Origin: Nostoc sp. CHAB 5844
Lineage (GTDB): Bacteria; Cyanobacteriota; Cyanobacteriia; Cyanobacteriales; Nostocaceae
Assembly (NCBI RefSeq): GCF_020829595.1
Contig: NZ_JAIVFW010000015.1
Coordinates: 1 to 64,000 of the forward strand
DNA length: 64,000 nucleotides
Direction: 5' to 3'
Shown: positions 26,163 through 34,063 of the stretch, piece by piece
Numbering within the stretch: position 1 is the stretch's first letter
Layout of the letters: each line of letters begins with the position of its first letter
Made by a program: the position numbers and the translations under genes
The notes under the pieces: model-generated
Database searches by the model: none
Told to the model about the DNA's origin: nothing
The model's input: only the letters and a program-made list of their open reading frames with translations

Positions 26163-26395
26163 AAGGCAAAAGTAAAAAGCGCAAAGTTGAGTCAGTCGCG
26201 TGGTGAGGTAGTGCGTTGGGCGGGTTTCCCGACTTGAGCGAACTGGCGATTGCGGGGACGGAAACCGACACCGCAATCGCCTCAACGGGGAGCCACTGCG
26301 CTATCGCGGCAATGCCCGACTTGTAGCAAGTGGCGTGGGAACCCCCGCACGGCGTTGCTCTTCGCCTAACTTTGTAAGAAGGCAAAAGTAAAAAG
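26163..26395. repeat. Palindromic repeat block bracketed by 17-bp direct repeats
   Basis: AAGGCAAAAGTAAAAAG is present at 26163-26179 and 26379-26395. Between them is a GC-rich block with GTGCGTTGGGCGGG, CGACTTGAGCGAACTGGCG and TTGTAGCAAGTGGCGTGG, all shared with the block in the gene at 36741-42728 and with 52639-52685. Upstream (26096-26125) is an AATTCAGAATTCAGAAT tract. No credible gene lies in the spacer 26086-26552. Confidence 0.7.
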
Positions 26396-26552
26396 AAAGA
26401 ATAGTCATACCACAAGCTTTTTACTCATTCGAGATGGTCTGTTTATTTCCGCCGTGCTGTACTAGGCGTAAGTCCTGGTTCATTATAAATCCGTTAAATT
26501 TATTTATGGGGATTATCTTTTTACTTTTTACGAACTTTAGTGGAAAAGTATA

Positions 26553-27467
26553 ATGCCAGAATTTGATAACTTTGTACCACAAGCAACAGCAGACGGTTCT
26601 TTCACATTTTTCTCTCAAGAGTTTAGTGAATCATTTCACAGTCATTTTGGTGCTAAACAGGAAAGTTATTTTAAGTTTGTGGAACCTACTCAACTGGGTG
26701 AAGCGGCGCTCAAACCATTTGTGCGTTTATTGGATATTTGTTACGGACTAGGATACAATACGGCCGCAGCTTTACAGAAAATCTGGGCAGTAAATTCTAG
26801 TTGTTCTGTGGAATTAATTGGTTTAGAACTGAATTCTGCTGTACCGCAAGCTGCGATCGCTAATCATTTATTTGATCATTGGAATTACGAATATACGCCA
26901 ATTTTGACCCAACTCGCCTTTGAGCGGCAAGTAAAAACAGAACGCCTGCAAGCAAAGTTACTCATTGGTGATGCTAGAGTCTCGATTCAAGAGGTAAATC
27001 AATCTGGTTTCTTTGCAGATGCTATTTTTTTAGATCCTTTTTCACCACCTCAGTGTCCCCACTTGTGGACTGTAGAATTTCTACAACAAGTTTCAGTATG
27101 TTTACCAAAAAATGGCTTGCTGGCGACTTATTCTTGTGCGGCGGCTGTACGTACAGCGCTGATCTTGGCTGGGTTACAGATAGGTTCTACACCACCAGTC
27201 GGGAGGCGATCGCCTGGTACGGTTGCAGGTTATTCTCACTTTAGTGACTTATCACTTCCTTCCCTCTCCCCAACTGAACAAGAACATTTGCTAACTCGTG
27301 CGGCGATTCCTTACCGCGATCCGCAATTGAACGATCCGCCTGATGTAATCATTATGCGGCGACAACAAGAACAACAAGCTTGTTCATTGGAACCTACTTC
27401 CCGTTGGCGAAAACGTTGGTTACTAAAAAACCACGAGGCTGACTCTACTGAAATTATGCTTAATTGA
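26553..27467 (+). CDS. MnmD-like tRNA (mnm5s2U34) methyltransferase
   Basis: 304 residues. The order of motifs matches the methyltransferase half of MnmC / stand-alone MnmD (DUF752): TADGSFTFFSQEFSESFHSH, FGAKQESYFKFVEP, the SAM-binding LLDICYGLGYNTAAAL, VELIGLELN, then ADAIFLDPFSPPQCPHLWTV with the DPFSP catalytic loop and FLQQVSVCLPKNGLLATYSC. It probably methylates wobble uridine of tRNAs. The FAD oxidase half found in enterobacterial MnmC is absent, as in cyanobacteria and plants. The last 40 residues are basic and variable. Monocistronic, after a repeat-rich spacer. Confidence 0.88.
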   Translation: MPEFDNFVPQATADGSFTFFSQEFSESFHSHFGAKQESYFKFVEPTQLGEAALKPFVRLLDICYGLGYNTAAALQKIWAVNSSCSVELIGLELNSAVPQAAIANHLFDHWNYEYTPILTQLAFERQVKTERLQAKLLIGDARVSIQEVNQSGFFADAIFLDPFSPPQCPHLWTVEFLQQVSVCLPKNGLLATYSCAAAVRTALILAGLQIGSTPPVGRRSPGTVAGYSHFSDLSLPSLSPTEQEHLLTRAAIPYRDPQLNDPPDVIIMRRQQEQQACSLEPTSRWRKRWLLKNHEADSTEIMLN

Positions 27468-28187
27468 GTTGACCATTGCGTTGGTGAAAAAGCTCTTGAG
27501 CAGAGGGGCAGAGGAGAAAAACTACCCACAAGGGGTAGGGCTTCAACCAAGGGAGCAAGAGAGCAAGGGAGCTATCGCCCACAAGGGGCGAGGCTTTGAA
27601 CCTTATCTTTTGAGTGAAAATATCGTGAATGCCGCTTCTCCTCAGCTAGTGGCACATAAAAACTAAAATTCTGTAGCTTTTAAATTCCAAACTGCTGTAT
27701 TTTGAACTCAAAAGTAGTCAGGATGATGTAATTTTTAAGTTCCTGTCTTTTTCAGTATATAAAGTATGTAAAATAACATTAATTTAGATGTACTTTTTTA
27801 TAGTAATTTATAAAAAATTCTCGCAAAAAGTACGTATTATTTTTAAATTTTGAATAAAAAGTTTAAAATAAAAACAATCTATTTGGAGATAAATGGAGCG
27901 AGTAAAACACTCTCACAAGGATGAAATATGAAGAAATCTCCGTAAAAAACCTGATTTAACATTTAAGTGATTTTATGATACTAGAATAAGCATTTAGGCT
28001 GTTTGCAGCAAATTTCTCTTAGCAAAATTATATTTTTATAAAGAAAAATCTCCTCTGCATGATAAAAATAAACTGCCTAATACATAGTGCGGAATACTTG
28101 TAAACATGCAAAGTGAATTATGCTTGCAGAGCTAAACTAGATTTTTGCAGACAGAAACTGTTAATTTAAAAACAACGGGGTGTCTTT
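27468..28187. other. Long spacer with low-complexity G-rich part
   Basis: 27495-27600 holds tandem-like GCAGAGGGGCAGAGG and GAGCAAGAGAGCAAGGGAGC with two CCCACAAGGGG blocks, another short-tandem-repeat type of these genomes. 27660-28187 is strongly AT-rich, presumably the promoter and leader of the HD-GYP gene. No gene recognised. Confidence 0.55.
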
Positions 28188-29420
28188 GTGATTCACTGGA
28201 GTGCCAAATACACAAATTCTAATCAACAAAGTCTTAGTGGGTCAAATACCAGAAAAAAAGTAACTAGTAGAAATGCAAATCATGAGCTAGGATGGCAAGA
28301 CCTCGAAGACTATCCACTCAACTTATCTCAACAAGAAGTAATGATTGAACAGGGGCAAGCAGGGTCTTCTTGGAGCAAACCTGAGATTAATTCTGGGTAC
28401 AATTTATTATTATCTAGAAGTCTACAAGTCAAAGGCTCCAAAGTGAATTGCTACTTTGATGCTGAAGCCCCAAAAATTTTAGTAGTTGACGACCATGCTG
28501 CTAGTCGAATGACAGCTGCGGCGTTGTTGGCAATGGAAGGTTATGAAGTGATCGAAGCAGACAGTGGTGCGACTGCTGTGGTGTTAGTAACTCAAAAACA
28601 ACCAGATTTAATTTTGCTGGATGTGATGATGCCGGGAATGGATGGATTTGAAGTATGTCAATTGCTCAAGCAGGAAGAACATACTAGGTTAATTCCGGTA
28701 ATATTTATTACAGCATTAAATGACAGGCGATCGCGCATTCGCGGAATTGAAGTTGGCGCAGATGATTTTCTTACCAAACCCTTTGACCGTTTAGAACTAG
28801 CAGCGCGTGTGAAGTCCTTAGTACAGCAGAAGCGGTTAAACGAAGATTTAGACCACGCAGAACAAGTCTTGTTTTCCATTGCTAGAGCTATCGAAAGCCG
28901 CGATCCCAATACAGGAGATCATTGCGAACGCTTAGTTAAGCTAGGACAAGCCTTTGGTGAATATATGAATCTTTCTCGCTCTCAACTGCGAGATTTGATG
29001 TGGGGTGGTTATCTTCACGATATAGGTAAAGTTGGCATTCCAGATGCAGTACTACTTAAGAATGGACAACTCACCTTGGAAGATTGGCAAATTATGCAGC
29101 AGCATGTTTTAATCGGGGAAAAAATTTGCCAACCCTTACGCAGTATGCGGGGTGTAATTCCCATTATTCGCCATCACCACGAACGCTGGAATGGTTCAGG
29201 CTATCCTGATGGACTGAAAGGCAATGATATTCCCTTCCTGGCGCAAGTTTTCCAACTCATTGATATTTATGATGCTCTAACGAGTGAAAGACCTTATAAA
29301 AGAGCTTTTAGCTTAGAGGAAGCTTTATCTGTCATGCAGGAAGAAACCGCAGCAGGTTGGCGAAACCCCGAACTAATGCAGCTGTTTACTGATTTTATTC
29401 GCGCTTACCAAAGTGAATAG
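28188..29420 (+). CDS. Response regulator with HD-GYP domain (c-di-GMP phosphodiesterase type)
   Basis: 410 residues from a GTG. Residues 1-90 are unassigned and polar. The receiver domain (about 97-215) has KILVVDDHAASRMTAAAL, the phosphorylated Asp in LILLDVMMPGMDGFE, Thr/Ala in VIFITALND and Lys in DDFLTKPF. The HD-GYP domain (about 235-400) has RDPNTGDHCERLVKLG, the metal His-Asp in GYLHDIGKVGIPD, IIRHHHERWNGSGYPDGLKG (HH and GYP), and DIYDALTSERPYKRA. All metal ligands are present, so cyclic-di-GMP hydrolysis is expected. A start nearer the receiver cannot be excluded. No kinase is adjacent. Confidence 0.9.
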   Translation: MIHWSAKYTNSNQQSLSGSNTRKKVTSRNANHELGWQDLEDYPLNLSQQEVMIEQGQAGSSWSKPEINSGYNLLLSRSLQVKGSKVNCYFDAEAPKILVVDDHAASRMTAAALLAMEGYEVIEADSGATAVVLVTQKQPDLILLDVMMPGMDGFEVCQLLKQEEHTRLIPVIFITALNDRRSRIRGIEVGADDFLTKPFDRLELAARVKSLVQQKRLNEDLDHAEQVLFSIARAIESRDPNTGDHCERLVKLGQAFGEYMNLSRSQLRDLMWGGYLHDIGKVGIPDAVLLKNGQLTLEDWQIMQQHVLIGEKICQPLRSMRGVIPIIRHHHERWNGSGYPDGLKGNDIPFLAQVFQLIDIYDALTSERPYKRAFSLEEALSVMQEETAAGWRNPELMQLFTDFIRAYQSE

Positions 29421-29830
29421 CAAAAATAAAGTATGAAGGATGAAAGACCAAACCTCTAGATGGGCCGGGATAGAATAGCCGGAAATCCTATTCTTGATCA
29501 AGAAGAATTCATTCTGAATTCTGTACGACTGAATATATAGCGTAGCTAAACTGTATCCGCGAGCGTCTGAATATTGGTTGAAAAGTGTGTGGAATAGTTT
29601 GCCACTGTGCTATCGTGGCTTTCCCGACAGCCGCGCAACTACTGTTAGGCTTCTTGCACAGAAGCATATGGCGTGGCGAAACTAATATTAAATATTTTTT
29701 CTGAATAAAACTCATGCCCTGTCTTGAAAAGTTCCGCGCTCCGACTTTTCGCTTTATGGATACAGTATTCTAAATTCTGTATTGTGACTACTGTTTTATA
29801 CTTTATACTTCATAGTTCATACTTTTAATT
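29421..29830. other. Spacer with a degenerate palindromic repeat
   Basis: 29590-29690 holds TGCCACTGTGCTATCGTGGC, GCGCAACTACTG and a partial ATGGCGTGGCGAAAC, related to the blocks at 26211 and 41925. ATTCTGAATTCTGTA and CTAAATTCTGTATTG tracts lie on both sides, and a CTTTATACTTCATAGTTCAT tract precedes glmU. No gene. Confidence 0.5.
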
Positions 29831-31180
29831 ATGGTAGTTGTAGCAATTCTAGCGGCGGGACGCGGCACAAGGATGAAATCAAGCTTACCCAAAGTTTTAC
29901 ATGCTTTAGGTGGGCGATCGCTAGTAGAAAAAGTTTTAGAAAGTGTAGAACCGCTTTCACCCTCACGACGAATGGTAATTGTAGGATATCAAGCCCAAGA
30001 AGTCAAAGCCGCCATGCAGTTAAACTCTAGCTTGGAGTTTGTCGAACAGACCGTCCAACTAGGAACAGGTCATGCCATCCAGCAATTACTGCCCCATCTT
30101 GAAGGCTACACTGGAGACTTATTAGTTCTCAATGGTGATGTACCACTATTACGCACCGAAACTCTCAAACAGCTATTGCTAACTCACCAACAAAATCAAA
30201 ACGCTGCTACTATCCTGACAGCACAGTTACCAGACCCTAAAGGCTACGGGCGAGTTTTTTGTAATGGCGAACATATACTACAACAAATTGTTGAAGAAAA
30301 AGATTGTACTCCAGCTCAAAGGCAAAATCAACGTGTTAACGCTGGAGTTTACTGCTTTCGTTGGCAGGACTTAGCTAAAGTTTTACCTCATTTAGAAGCC
30401 AACAACGCCCAAAAAGAATACTACCTCACTGATGCCGTTACCCAAGTTGGGCTAGTCATGGCTGTGGATGTAGCAGATTATCAAGAAATTTTGGGAATTA
30501 ACGATCGCCTACAATTAGCAACAGCCTACGAGATTTTGCAAAGGCGCATCAAAGAACAATGGATGCTTGCAGGAGTGACCCTCATCGACCCCAATAGTAT
30601 TACAATTGACGACACTGTAGAATTACAACCAGATGTAATTATTGAACCTCAAACTCACCTGCGAGGAAAGACCAGTATTAAAACTGGTAGCCGCATCGGG
30701 CCGGGAAGTTTGATTGAAAATAGTCAGTTGGGCGAAAACGTCACAGTTCAATATTCTGTAGTCACAGACAGTATTGTGCAAGCTGGAACTCGAATTGGCC
30801 CATACTCCCATTTGCGCGGTCATGTTGAGGTGGGTAGTGGATGCCGTGTCGGTAATTTTGTAGAGTTAAAAAATACACACTTAGGCGATCGCACTAACGT
30901 AGCGCATCTATCTTATTTGGGTGATACTACTGCGGGTACTCAAGTCAATATCGGTGCAGGTACAATCACAGCTAACTATGACGGTGTAAAAAAACACCGT
31001 ACAAAAATTGGCGATCGCACCAAAACAGGTTCTAATAGCGTATTAGTAGCACCACTTACCTTGGGTGATGATGTCTATGTTGCAGCGGGTTCCACAGTTA
31101 CCGAAGATGTCCCCAACGATAGTTTAGTAATTGCCCGTAGCCGTCAGGTAGTCAAACCAGGTTGGCGGCAGAAAGTGTGA
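29831..31180 (+). CDS. glmU: Bifunctional UDP-N-acetylglucosamine pyrophosphorylase / glucosamine-1-phosphate acetyltransferase
   Basis: 449 residues. The N-terminal uridyltransferase has the nucleotide loop [47 protein letters not shown] and VNAGVYCF. From about 250 a left-handed beta helix of hexapeptide repeats forms the acetyltransferase ([35 protein letters not shown]), with the catalytic region [39 protein letters not shown] and [20 protein letters not shown]. It makes UDP-GlcNAc for peptidoglycan and envelope sugars. Full length, cytosolic. In-frame HIP1 sites are present. Confidence 0.95.
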   Translation: MVVVAILAAGRGTRMKSSLPKVLHALGGRSLVEKVLESVEPLSPSRRMVIVGYQAQEVKAAMQLNSSLEFVEQTVQLGTGHAIQQLLPHLEGYTGDLLVLNGDVPLLRTETLKQLLLTHQQNQNAATILTAQLPDPKGYGRVFCNGEHILQQIVEEKDCTPAQRQNQRVNAGVYCFRWQDLAKVLPHLEANNAQKEYYLTDAVTQVGLVMAVDVADYQEILGINDRLQLATAYEILQRRIKEQWMLAGVTLIDPNSITIDDTVELQPDVIIEPQTHLRGKTSIKTGSRIGPGSLIENSQLGENVTVQYSVVTDSIVQAGTRIGPYSHLRGHVEVGSGCRVGNFVELKNTHLGDRTNVAHLSYLGDTTAGTQVNIGAGTITANYDGVKKHRTKIGDRTKTGSNSVLVAPLTLGDDVYVAAGSTVTEDVPNDSLVIARSRQVVKPGWRQKV

Positions 31181-31332
31181 AGGCTGAAAGATGAAGATAA
31201 TCGTATAACTCTATAAATTATTAGGCGAACGGGCGATCATTTACCCTGATTAGTTGGTTAGTTCATTGCTACTATGCCGATTGTAATCAGCGTAGTGATC
31301 GCCTAGCAATCTTGCAAAAGTAATCTTGGCTA

Positions 31333-31779
31333 ATGGCAAAACTCTATTACCGAGCTATGGCGGAGGAAAACGGTCAACCCAAAGTAGGTCGTAGCGCCCG
31401 TCTTTTGGGAATTAGACCCGGTATTGATGTCGATGTTGAACAAATGTACAGAGATTACCTGGATGCTCAAGGCTATTTGTACCCGAAGACAGAACGCAAT
31501 TCTACGGGTGAGCTTGTTGCTGTAGCCATTAGAAACACAAAAGGTTTGTCTACCTCTGTTTCGATTGAAGGTTTACCAGCTTTTCGCAAACCTACAAAAT
31601 TTGGAGGATCAGGCAGAGATACCCTCTGGCAAATTGAAGACAGCCAAATTACTGGAGATCTAGAAGCTGTCCAAGACAGTGCAACCCACGTTAGCATTAT
31701 GCCAATAACTACAATGCTATTAGAGAAGTATGAAGCCGCATTGGCTAAAACGCAGAATGATTGGAAGACAGTTGAATGA
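31333..31779 (+). CDS. Tse2-like ADP-ribosyltransferase toxin (candidate)
   Basis: 148 residues. The layout resembles the Tse2-type ADP-ribosyltransferase fold: KLYYRAMAEENGQPKVGRSA with LLGIRPGIDVDV, a GLSTSVSIEGLPAFRKP turn, FGGSGRDTLWQIE, and the C-terminal LEAVQDSATHVSIMPITTM followed by a terminal helix. The last block corresponds to the ATHYTIMPAKPM region I recall from Pseudomonas Tse2. Established: Tse2-family proteins are small cytosolic toxins paired with an immunity or antitoxin gene. Here a second gene starts 28 bp downstream on the same strand. No type VI secretion genes are present, so an intracellular toxin-antitoxin role is more likely than secretion. The family call is by eye. 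Confidence 0.55.
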   Translation: MAKLYYRAMAEENGQPKVGRSARLLGIRPGIDVDVEQMYRDYLDAQGYLYPKTERNSTGELVAVAIRNTKGLSTSVSIEGLPAFRKPTKFGGSGRDTLWQIEDSQITGDLEAVQDSATHVSIMPITTMLLEKYEAALAKTQNDWKTVE

Positions 31780-31806
31780 GTCCAGTCAATTCATAGGAGA
31801 TCAACA

Positions 31807-32337
31807 ATGACCTGGATCTTTAGCTTATCAGCTGAATGTGGAGCAGAACAGGCGATCGCAGAGCAATTTGCTCGCCATTTTGACAAAGTATCCTGGATTC
31901 TATCAAATGGTAGTCAGATACAATGTCATGCGGACATTTTTCAGGATATTGAAGAGAACTGGTGGTGTCGAGTCTGTTCGACGAGCGACATCAGCAAGGT
32001 AGGAATTGACACACCACAGACAGCTTACTTAATGACAGAGTTGGGTATCCTACTCTACCAGCGTTTACGAACTGCTCCCATCTTTCGTTATGCTCTGGTT
32101 GGCGTGGAAGTCGATGAGTTTAGAACTTACCGTGAATTACTTGAAGAATCTCCTGCTCCCACTTTTCCGGGATTGATTTTAGCTGAAACGGTTTGGCAAA
32201 GAATCGGAGCATCCACGGTGTTTCGACCGTTTAGTTCAGGATATGTTTGGCAACCCTACGAAGGGGAAGTTTACAACCCATTGATGATGTCATCGGATTT
32301 GAAAGATAAGCTGAACGAACTGCTGATTCTGCAATGA
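31807..32337 (+). CDS. Partner of the Tse2-like gene, candidate antitoxin/immunity protein
   Basis: 176 residues, acidic, without signal peptide or transmembrane segment. Blocks: MTWIFSLSAECGAEQAIAEQ, DIEENWWCRVCSTSDISKVG, IDTPQTAYLMTELGILLYQR, YALVGVEVDEFRTYRELLEE, GLILAETVWQRIGASTVFRP. I recognise no family. A Shine-Dalgarno AGGAG lies 8 bp before the ATG, and the gap to the upstream stop is 28 bp, so the two genes are almost certainly co-transcribed. Its size, acidity and position after a toxin-like gene suggest an immunity or antitoxin partner; this is inference from context only. Confidence 0.6.
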   Translation: MTWIFSLSAECGAEQAIAEQFARHFDKVSWILSNGSQIQCHADIFQDIEENWWCRVCSTSDISKVGIDTPQTAYLMTELGILLYQRLRTAPIFRYALVGVEVDEFRTYRELLEESPAPTFPGLILAETVWQRIGASTVFRPFSSGYVWQPYEGEVYNPLMMSSDLKDKLNELLILQ

Positions 32338-32339
32338 AT

Positions 32340-32430
32340 TTGAAGCACTGCGATCGCCATCTTCTGTAGATTGGGGAGCCACTTGCACAAGAAGGGTTTC
32401 CCACGCCACCGAGGGAGTCGGCACTCAACA
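32340..32430. repeat. Degenerate palindromic block
   Basis: It contains GGGGAGCCACTTGCACAAGAAGGGTTTCCCACGCCACCG, a fragment of the same block family as 26211 and 41925, next to a GCGATCGC. The flanking GCACT copies are too short to be meaningful. It lies between the toxin-like pair and the asparaginase gene; a CTTCACACTTCATACTTCAT tract follows at 32573. Confidence 0.45.
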
Positions 32431-32595
32431 TTATCTTGTAGTTAATTTACCAGCTTTAAACTTCTAGACAATAATTTCTCTTTTCCCAACATCAATGATT
32501 TTGGGTTACGACGCAAAATAGAATTGTCTGTTTAGCATCAAGATTTCTTATGCGTCTAACCCAACCTTCAGCTTTCACACTTCACACTTCATACT

Positions 32596-33555
32596 TCATA
32601 CTTGAATACAGCCGATTTGCGTGCCAACAGGCATTTCTAATGTGTCGCCAATTTTTTCGCCGTCGTGGTAGGCGGCGAGTAAAACTTGGCTAGTTTTTCC
32701 CCAAGCGATCGCACCACTAGCATCTAAAGCGATCGCGCCTAAATCTCTTTTGTGTTCGTGTGCTTCAGCAAAGGAGCGTTGCATCGCATCTTTGAGAGTC
32801 ATGCCATCAGTAACGCGCACCACAATCCGTGGTGCTAAACACTCATCGATAATATCTTCGCCAATCCCAGTACAGCTGACAGCCGCATGACCAGTTGCGT
32901 AGTTACCAGCCGGCATCGCCGAATCACTTACCCGACCAATCCGCTCAAAGCCTTTGCCACCTGTGGATGTGCCTGCGGCTAGTCCACCATGAGCATCTAA
33001 AGCAACTACACCAATCGTCCCACGTCCAGCATTGCTGGTTTCTAATAACTCTGGCTCTGCTACCACTCCAGCCATTGCGCTTTTAAAATTATCTTGACGT
33101 TCCTGAATCCATTCTTGCAACCGTAATTCAGTTAAAGCATTGTAGCTAGGTACTTGTAACTCTCGTGCTAGTTCAGCTGAACCGTAATCTGACAGTACTC
33201 TGTCAGGCGAAGTTTGTAAAAAATGCGCTAACTCAATCGGATTTTTTACCCGCGAGACATTAATCACACCACTAAAACGCCCTGACATCCCATCCATTAA
33301 GGCAGCACTCATGCGGATTTGACCGTCAGATTGCAGCACCGAACCAGTACCAGCATTAAAGCGAGGGTCATCTTCCAACAGTTGACAACCCCGCAGCACT
33401 GCGGCGGAAGCGTTTACCCCTGACAATAACAAAGCATACACTTCTTCTATGACTGCATGGAGCGATCGACGTACCGCCTCTAATCCTCCTTTGCCGTGGA
33501 GAGAACTACCAGCCCCTCCATGAATAATTAATTTAGGTTGCACCTGTACCTGCAT
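32596..33555 (-). CDS. iaaA: Isoaspartyl peptidase / plant-type L-asparaginase
   Basis: 319 residues, an Ntn-hydrolase precursor that self-cleaves into alpha and beta subunits. Seen: KLIIHGGAGSSLHGKGGLE at the N-terminus, LEDDPRFNAGTGSVLQSDGQ, AALMDGMSGRFSGVINVSRV, then the cleavage site SNAGRG-TIGVVALDAHGG with the nucleophile Thr, GTSTGGKGFERIGRVSDSAM, AGNYATGHAAVSCTGIGEDI and the C-terminal IAWGKTSQVLLAAYHDG. All key residues are present. It hydrolyses beta-aspartyl dipeptides; in cyanobacteria this includes the beta-Asp-Arg released from cyanophycin. Monocistronic. Confidence 0.93.
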   Translation of the reverse strand: MQVQVQPKLIIHGGAGSSLHGKGGLEAVRRSLHAVIEEVYALLLSGVNASAAVLRGCQLLEDDPRFNAGTGSVLQSDGQIRMSAALMDGMSGRFSGVINVSRVKNPIELAHFLQTSPDRVLSDYGSAELARELQVPSYNALTELRLQEWIQERQDNFKSAMAGVVAEPELLETSNAGRGTIGVVALDAHGGLAAGTSTGGKGFERIGRVSDSAMPAGNYATGHAAVSCTGIGEDIIDECLAPRIVVRVTDGMTLKDAMQRSFAEAHEHKRDLGAIALDASGAIAWGKTSQVLLAAYHDGEKIGDTLEMPVGTQIGCIQV

Positions 33556-33601
33556 CTATAATTTTTTGCGCTATTTGCGTCTGAGTTAAAGTTGATTTTA
33601 C

Positions 33602-33660
33602 ACTTCATACTTCACACTACCCTTCGGGAAGCCACCCAAAAGGTGTATACATACTTCATA
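33602..33660. repeat. Palindromic block inside an ACTTCATA tract
   Basis: TACCCTTCGGGAAGCCACCC and AAAAGGTGTA (33618-33650) recur in reverse orientation at 47967-47999. ACTTCATA lies on both sides (33602-33609, 33653-33660). Confidence 0.6.
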
Positions 33661-33669
33661 TTTCACCTT

Positions 33670-33828
33670 TTACTCTGTTTTCGCCTCAGAACGGCGACGA
33701 CGGCAACGTTCTGAGCAGTATTTCACTTCATCCCAGCAATCTTGCCACTTCTTTCGCCAAGCGAAGGGACGTTGACATACTGGGCAGATTTTTGTAGGTA
33801 AGTCTGATTTAGAACGATAGCGCCCCAT
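33670..33828 (-). CDS. DUF2256 small zinc-finger-like protein
   Basis: 52 residues from the ATG at 33828 to TAA at 33670, too short for many gene finders. The family signature is complete: KICPVCQRPFAWRKKWQ, then DCWDEVKYCSERCRRRR, with the CxxC and CxxxC that probably bind zinc. The same arrangement (CxxCxRPFxWRKKW...YCSxxC) defines DUF2256, found in cyanobacteria and proteobacteria, sometimes near cryptochrome/photolyase genes. No such gene is adjacent here. The strongly basic tail suggests nucleic-acid contact (inference). The spacer 33829-34063 has only an AGTCATTGGTCATTAGT tract. Confidence 0.9.
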   Translation of the reverse strand: MGRYRSKSDLPTKICPVCQRPFAWRKKWQDCWDEVKYCSERCRRRRSEAKTE

Positions 33829-34063
33829 ATAAATACTGTGAAGATATAATGTTCATTTCTGAGAGAGACGGAAAACAATTATAACCAGTTTGCTACAAAG
33901 AGGGGAAACTTTTGTCATTAGTCATTGGTCATTAGTTATTTTTCACCAATGATTTAAGACTGGTGTATCTCATCTTTCAGTAGAATTATTTATCAACTAA
34001 TTATCAGATGATATTGTTGTGTTTGATACAAAATAATCATTTATCCTCAGCACTCAGCTATAT

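Noticed and set aside
26119-26415. 98-codon minus-strand frame
   Set aside because: It lies almost entirely in the dispersed repeat block 26163-26395.
27469-27666. 65-codon frame after the methyltransferase gene
   Set aside because: Low-complexity GAGCAAGGGAG sequence; no domain pattern.
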